From: JBLHHI01 sp047614125
GTDB taxonomy: Bacteria; Bacteroidota; Bacteroidia; NS11-12g; UBA9320
NCBI GenBank assembly: GCA_047614125.1
Contig: JBLHHI010000113.1
Span: 1 to 10,745 of the forward strand
Reading direction: 5' to 3'
Length of the DNA stretch: 10,745 nt
The position numbers and the translations under genes were made by a program. Of the stretch, positions 8,013 to 10,745 are shown one piece after another. The notes under the pieces were generated by a model, which searched no databases, had not been told where the DNA came from, and was given only the letters and a program-made list of their open reading frames with translations. Numbering within the stretch: position 1 is the stretch's first letter; each line of letters starts with the position of its first letter.

Positions 8013-8030
8013 GGTTTATATTCATAAACC
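8013..8030. repeat. Perfect 7-bp hairpin inside the inverted-repeat element
   Basis: GGTTTAT at 8013-8019 pairs perfectly with ATAAACC at 8024-8030 around the four-base loop ATTC. No T-run follows on either strand, so it does not look like a terminator; it is probably part of the larger folded element. Confidence 0.6.
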
Positions 8031-8072
8031 GACTGATTTCAACGAAGCTAAATGGGTTTCTTATACAAAAGC

Positions 8073-8096
8073 TCGCATTTCACTTGTGAAAAGCGA
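8073..8096. repeat. 11-bp imperfect hairpin inside the inverted-repeat element
   Basis: TCGCATTTCAC at 8073-8083 pairs with GTGAAAAGCGA at 8086-8096, with one mismatched position (8077 against 8092) and only two bases between the arms. It lies near the middle of the 264-bp element, as expected for the tip of a long folded structure. Confidence 0.6.
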
Positions 8097-8273
8097 TTTC
8101 CATCGTAAAAAATTACTCGAAAGGGCCCGCCCTGTCTTCGAAATTTTTACTCGAAACTCACGGTCCACAAGCGTTCTGAATTCAAAATATGAATCGAACT
8201 CAGGTTCTTAGCTAAACCCAGAATATAGGTGGACGCAACCTTTTTAATTTACACGATTTTTTTGCGTAAAGAA

Positions 8274-8299
8274 GCGGCTTGAGGTTATACTCAAACCGC
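8274..8299 (-). terminator. Hairpin terminator behind the NTF2-like lipoprotein gene
   Basis: On the minus strand GCGGTTTGAG (8299-8290) pairs with CTCAAGCCGC (8283-8274), a 10-bp stem with one G-U pair and a six-base loop. It begins 31 bases after the stop codon at 8331. The following sequence TTCTTTACGC is only moderately T-rich, so termination may be imperfect. Confidence 0.65.
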
Positions 8300-8330
8300 C
8301 TTTGATATAATGCGAATCACAAAGTCCGGC

Positions 8331-8822
8331 TTATTGTTTAGGCTGGGTTTTGTTGAACATATAGCGTGCAATTTTCCAGCTTCCTCCAACTTTTTCAAAA
8401 ACAAATAACTCTCGATTGGATTCCGGCGCTTCAAGTCCGTTTGCAAGAATTTTAACCGTACCCTTCGAACTTGTTACTGCAAAAGCCATCGTTCCTTCCA
8501 CTTCAATTTCTTCAATGAAAAATTCGATGTTCAATTGAATTTGAGAAAATATGTATTCGTACGTCTTCAAAATGTTTTCTGACCCAAAGGCCGACGGGGC
8601 TTCTGATGGCATAAAAACACCCTCTGTGGTGTATAGACTTTTTGCTAAGTCAGCATCGGATGTGTTCAGGGATTTTTTGTACTCATTGAGCAAGCTTTCG
8701 ATTTCTTGTTTCTGCATGTTTTCTATGTGATTTGTGGTTGAATTTATTGGCTCTTCAGTGCTTTGTTCGTTGCAAGAGGCCAAGAGAATTAGTGCCACCA
8801 TGGACATGACGATTTTTTTCAT
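8331..8822 (-). CDS. NTF2-like (SnoaL/DUF4440-type) lipoprotein
   Basis: A 163-residue protein with a lipoprotein signal peptide: MKK, a hydrophobic stretch VMSMVALILLAS, and the lipobox L-L-A-S-C with Cys17. After a Ser/Thr/Asn-rich linker, residues about 38-160 fit the NTF2-like fold of the SnoaL/DUF4440 group: an opening helix pair (EIESLLNEYKKSLNTSDADLAKSLYTTEGVFMPS), a variable loop with P-S-A-F-G, then beta strands ending in GGSWKIARYMFNKT, the usual close of these domains. Many members are small enzymes or binding proteins, but no catalytic residues can be assigned here. The ATG at 8822 gives an ideal signal peptide. The gene lies 85 bases downstream of the Crp/Fnr-type regulator on the same strand, so the two could be cotranscribed, and a hairpin terminator follows. 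Ligand and role are unknown. Confidence 0.82.
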   Translation of the reverse strand: MKKIVMSMVALILLASCNEQSTEEPINSTTNHIENMQKQEIESLLNEYKKSLNTSDADLAKSLYTTEGVFMPSEAPSAFGSENILKTYEYIFSQIQLNIEFFIEEIEVEGTMAFAVTSSKGTVKILANGLEAPESNRELFVFEKVGGSWKIARYMFNKTQPKQ

Positions 8823-8907
8823 TGCTTTTCTTTATTGTTAGTACAAAGGTGACCGTTCGAAAGCAATCGCACCTATAAGGTAGATTAAGAAATATCCGTA
8901 AAGCGTT

Positions 8908-9489
8908 CTATGATTTTGATAATCTTTTGCGAATTGTGCTCAAGAATTCGGGAGTAACACCAAGATACGAAGCTATTTGAACATTCGAAATGCGGTTGAA
9001 GAAATGTGGGTACCGCTCCATAAAGTCAAGATAGCGTTCTTCGGCGGTAGATCCGATGTTTTGAAGAATTCTGCGCTGCGAAGCAACTAGGGCATTTTCT
9101 GCCAGCACTCTAAAAATTCGATTGAACTTAGGGAAGTCAACAAAGAGCTTTAATTGATCTTCCAAGGTTATCTGAAGCACGGTGGAGTTTTCGAGCGCTT
9201 CAATGACAAGCTTACTGGGTGTTTCGTTGTGAAAGCTGCTTATGTCGCCAATCCACCAATTTTCTCTTGCAAATTGGAGATTGTGCTCTTTTCCGTTCGG
9301 ATCAACATAATACATTTTAAAACAGCCTTCTACAACGAAGGTGTTGTGTTTGCAACAAGCTCCCTCTTGAAGAAGAAAGTCTCCTTTTTTGATGCTCCGC
9401 TCTTTAAATGCCTCCGTTATAAAGGCAAGCTCCGCCTCATCGAGAGGAAGGAACCGGTTGAAGTAGGCTATGAGTGCTTTTATGTGCAT
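8908..9489 (-). CDS. Crp/Fnr family transcriptional regulator
   Basis: A 193-residue regulator. Residues about 10-115 form the cyclic-nucleotide-binding-like beta barrel (KGDFLLQEGACCKHNTFVVEGCFKMYYVDPNGKEHNLQFARENWWIGD). Residues about 120-150 form the dimerisation helix. The C-terminal helix-turn-helix is NVQIASYLGVTPEFLSTIRKRL (about 169-190), nearly diagnostic of the Bacteroidota Crp/Fnr branch, which usually ends soon after the recognition helix. The R-x-A/S motif that binds cAMP phosphate in true Crp is not apparent, and there is no Fnr-type N-terminal iron-sulfur cysteine cluster (two adjacent Cys at 45-46 are in the barrel), so the ligand is unknown. The ATG at 9489 is preceded by an A-rich tract. 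A lipoprotein gene follows 85 bases downstream and is a plausible target or operon partner. Remains of a cysteine-rich frame lie just upstream. Confidence 0.92.
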   Translation of the reverse strand: MHIKALIAYFNRFLPLDEAELAFITEAFKERSIKKGDFLLQEGACCKHNTFVVEGCFKMYYVDPNGKEHNLQFARENWWIGDISSFHNETPSKLVIEALENSTVLQITLEDQLKLFVDFPKFNRIFRVLAENALVASQRRILQNIGSTAEERYLDFMERYPHFFNRISNVQIASYLGVTPEFLSTIRKRLSKS

Positions 9490-9516
9490 TTATCTAATTT
9501 TTTTTCTTTTGGCCAT

Positions 9517-9689
9517 TTATATGCATTCCAGACAATTGCAGTCGGCAGTATCTCCATTAATTAACATTGGACAGTTCTCACAATCCAAAATTTCAATACA
9601 TCTCTTCCAGTGATTTGTTCTTTAACACCTTTTAAAAGGAATGAATCCAATGCATCCGAAATGCCAAATCCAAAGCCAGAATCTACCTC
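9517..9689 (-). pseudogene. Possible broken cysteine-rich small protein gene
   Basis: On the minus strand one frame is open from 9689 and reads GFGISDALDSFLLKGVKEQ, then ITGRDVLKF. At about 9585-9590, in an AAATTTTGG tract, the text continues better in the -1 frame as LDCENCPMLINGDTADCNCLECI and stops at TAA 9517-9519. Adding one T would join the two frames as KFLDCENC. The tail has five Cys spaced C-x2-C-x11-C-x-C-x2-C, which could bind metal. No clear start codon is visible and a TAG lies at 9690-9692. It sits 27 bases upstream of the regulator gene on the same strand. It may be a decayed gene, a sequencing error in a short gene, or chance. Confidence 0.3.
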
Positions 9690-9756
9690 CTAAATCCAAT
9701 TATAACAAAAGGCGCGTTAGAAAAGTTGAGGGCTTCAATTCATAGTCCTTTTCAAC

Positions 9757-9768
9757 GTATGATCATAC
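9757..9768. promoter_or_regulatory. Perfect 12-bp palindrome GTATGATCATAC
   Basis: The 12 bases are their own reverse complement. The length and symmetry fit a dimer-binding operator, but no promoter can be placed beside it, so a regulatory role is only a suggestion. Confidence 0.25.
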
Positions 9769-9808
9769 CCAAGCGCAATGCAAAATACTCTTTACCAACG
9801 CCTCACAA

Positions 9809-9858
9809 CAACCGTTCAGAACCTATCAGAACCGTTATGAACGATTAAAAACGGTTAA
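9809..9858. repeat. Five-unit 10-bp tandem repeat, consensus GAACCGTTAA
   Basis: Consecutive 10-mers read CAACCGTTCA, GAACCTATCA, GAACCGTTAT, GAACGATTAA and AAACGGTTAA, keeping the AAC core in phase at exactly 10-base steps. AACCGTT stands at 9810 and 9830, and its reverse complement AACGGTT at 9850, also 20 bases on. It lies about 140-190 bases behind the stop of the outer-membrane protein gene. It may be a decaying minisatellite or a helically phased binding array. Confidence 0.6.
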
Positions 9859-9996
9859 ATCCTAAAGCGCTTACCAATGCAAAGGCGCCAATCCTCCGAA
9901 ATTTGACGCGCTGGTTCACAAAAATTTTAACAGCGAATCGAACCCCGGTTGTAAGGTCATAAATAAAACAATCAAAAATTTTAGATGATGCTATCC

Positions 9997-10745
9997 CTAC
10001 TTTTTCTTTACGGAATATAAAAATGGCCATTGAAACCCAATGCTGCATCCAACCGACCTCAAATTAAAATCGGAATCAATGTATTGTGAACTTAAAATAA
10101 AATCTTCGTCGTCGTATCGCTTTTCGGGTACAACCACATTTGGCAAAAAGTTTTTATACCGCATTGTTATCGACAAAGTTGCATCTCCAACCAATCTGTT
10201 AAAACCCAGCCCAAACTGAAAGCCCGACATGCCCTTAACTCGATAGTCGGTGGTTTCTGTGCTGCTTTGAAGCACACTTCCATCGCCGTAACTGGTAGAT
10301 TGAACATCGGCAAAGCTATTTATCCAAATGCTGTGCTGTACCCCGGCTTGACCGAAAATATGCCACTTCCTTGCATGTACATATCCACGAGCAATTAAAG
10401 GCGCCTCCAAAGTTGTAATGATTTCAGAATATCTTTTATGACTTCCGGCCACATTGTAGAGCTCTTGTTCATAGCTCATTGAGTTTAAATTTGGATCTGA
10501 GATTATTGAAAAACGAGGATGTAAATGATACTCAAACAAGGCCCCAACGTTGAGTCCAAACCCAGGGTTGTAGGTTGATGTAGTTTGCGCTGCGGCAAAG
10601 CTTTTTAAAACATTGGCCTGACTAAAGGCAAAACCCGTTTGTACCCCCACATCCAAGGTATTGGCAACGGTATAGCTGTTCACCAAGGTTGTTAGCGCAC
10701 GTGGGTCTACATAGTGATAGGTTTGATAATTCGGCCGCAAATGCA
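9997..10745 (-). CDS. Outer-membrane beta-barrel protein (porin-like), N-terminus outside window
   Basis: The frame is open to the window edge; a TTG at 10740 could serve as start, but the preceding codon (CAT) is also open, so the real start and signal peptide very likely lie beyond 10745. About 249 residues are visible. They alternate polar and hydrophobic positions with repeated aromatic-rich strands: NTLDVGVQTGFAFSQ, GFGLNVGALFEYHLHPRFSI, APLIARGYVHARKWHIFGQAGV, MSGFQFGLGFNRLVGDATLSITMRY and CSIGFQWPF. These are features of the Bacteroidota outer-membrane beta-barrel (PorT-like, PF13568-type) group. Segments such as YEQELYNVAGSHKRYSEIITTLEAPL match the way this group describes its central strands. 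The end (LYSVKKK) lacks the usual terminal aromatic residue, although FLY lies close to it. The function (porin, assembly or structural) cannot be told. Confidence 0.75.
   Translation of the reverse strand, partial: HLRPNYQTYHYVDPRALTTLVNSYTVANTLDVGVQTGFAFSQANVLKSFAAAQTTSTYNPGFGLNVGALFEYHLHPRFSIISDPNLNSMSYEQELYNVAGSHKRYSEIITTLEAPLIARGYVHARKWHIFGQAGVQHSIWINSFADVQSTSYGDGSVLQSSTETTDYRVKGMSGFQFGLGFNRLVGDATLSITMRYKNFLPNVVVPEKRYDDEDFILSSQYIDSDFNLRSVGCSIGFQWPFLYSVKKK

Larger units (their letters stand above)
7943..8206. repeat. Inverted-repeat element (MITE-like) with terminal repeats and internal hairpins
   Basis: The left arm (7943-7974) begins AACCTGAGTTCGATT and ends ATTCAG. The right arm (8176-8206) is its reverse complement with three mismatches and one single-base gap, so 28 of 32 columns agree; the outer 15 bases are identical. 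The trinucleotide CTT stands immediately outside both ends (7940-7942 and 8207-8209), like a short target duplication. Weaker complementarity continues inward (TTGT, CGAG and AAAA blocks). The inside holds a perfect hairpin at 8013-8030 (GGTTTAT, loop ATTC) and an 11-bp hairpin with one mismatch at 8073-8096. The core TCGAA recurs several times. It has no transposase. A miniature mobile element or an intergenic repeat family member is the likeliest reading; a structured RNA is an alternative. Confidence 0.55.
7807..8330. other. Long intergenic region between tpx and the NTF2-like lipoprotein gene
   Basis: The 524 bases hold no intact gene. They contain the tpx upstream region (7807-7942) with an inverted repeat ACAAAGT / ACTTTGT at 7907-7927, the inverted-repeat element at 7943-8206, and the hairpin at 8274-8299 that probably ends the lipoprotein transcript. 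The tpx promoter should lie between about 7830 and 7930; a stretch reading TTG-18-TATCCATTTG on the minus strand (around 7868-7900) only loosely resembles the Bacteroidota consensus. Confidence 0.5.
9490..9996. other. Long intergenic region between the Crp/Fnr-type and outer-membrane protein genes
   Basis: These 507 bases hold no intact gene. From left to right: an A-rich leader of the regulator on the minus strand (9490-9510), a possible broken cysteine-rich frame (9517-9689), a perfect 12-bp palindrome (9757-9768), and a five-unit 10-bp repeat (9809-9858). A start-less plus-strand frame of about 67 codons ends at 9848 and runs through the repeat; it is probably chance. No terminator with a convincing T-run was found behind the outer-membrane protein gene. 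Confidence 0.45.

Noticed and set aside
9154..9564. Plus-strand frame of 136 codons
   Set aside because: It is antisense to the Crp/Fnr-type gene over most of its length, and the regulator has clear domain evidence.
9649..9848. Start-less plus-strand frame of about 67 codons ending within the 10-bp repeats
   Set aside because: It has an internal ATG only 30 codons from its end, runs through the tandem repeat, and lies opposite the possible cysteine-rich frame; chance is the simpler explanation.
9809..9858. The 10-bp repeats as a CRISPR array or attC site
   Set aside because: The units are contiguous without spacers and far too short for CRISPR repeats, and they lack the paired imperfect arms of an integron attC site.
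9845..10048. Minus-strand frame of 67 codons
   Set aside because: It overlaps the end of the outer-membrane protein gene in another frame and continues into non-coding DNA; no recognisable features.

Overview
The window looks like a chromosomal piece of a Bacteroidota bacterium, most likely from the marine or freshwater Flavobacteriia/Cytophagia side. The grounds are two proteins with a type IX secretion (T9SS) C-terminal sorting domain (one intact, one in ruins), a Crp/Fnr regulator of Bacteroidota type, a FrnE-like DsbA protein, an outer-membrane beta-barrel protein, low GC content, and start codons preceded by A/T-rich DNA rather than Shine-Dalgarno sites. Genus assignment is not possible from what is visible.

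Layout from left to right. (1) 1-84 (+): the last 27 codons of a gene that enters from the left. (2) 136-2719 (-): three minus-strand genes with loose spacing: a seven-helix membrane protein (transcribed first), a FrnE-like DsbA thiol oxidoreductase, and a peroxiredoxin-like lipoprotein. (3) 2821-3508 (+): a decayed Kelch-repeat protein gene whose tail is a T9SS sorting domain, broken by stops and frameshifts. (4) 3818-7132 (+): a 1104-residue secreted surface protein with signal peptide, right-handed beta-helix, a CARDB-like segment, six Ig/PKD-like repeats and a T9SS sorting domain. (5) 7309-7806 (-): thiol peroxidase Tpx. (6) 7943-8206: an intergenic element with 31-32 bp imperfect terminal inverted repeats, internal hairpins and a CTT triplet on both sides, resembling a miniature inverted-repeat element. 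(7) 8331-9489 (-): a Crp/Fnr-type regulator followed by an NTF2-like lipoprotein, with a hairpin behind the pair. (8) 9490-9996: a gene-poor stretch with traces of a broken cysteine-rich reading frame, a 12-bp palindrome and five copies of a 10-bp tandem unit. (9) 9997-10745 (-): an outer-membrane beta-barrel protein whose start lies outside the window.

Functional reading. Three thiol-redox proteins (peroxiredoxin-like lipoprotein, FrnE-like DsbA, Tpx) lie within about 8 kb, which suggests local enrichment for peroxide/disulfide handling, but they do not form one tight operon. The large T9SS protein is probably exported across both membranes and displayed or released as an adhesin or matrix-binding protein. 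No defence system, CRISPR array, rRNA, tRNA or intact transposase was seen. The least ordinary parts are the non-coding elements at 7943-8206 and 9809-9858, the T9SS pseudogene, and the exact 210-bp periodicity inside the large surface-protein gene.
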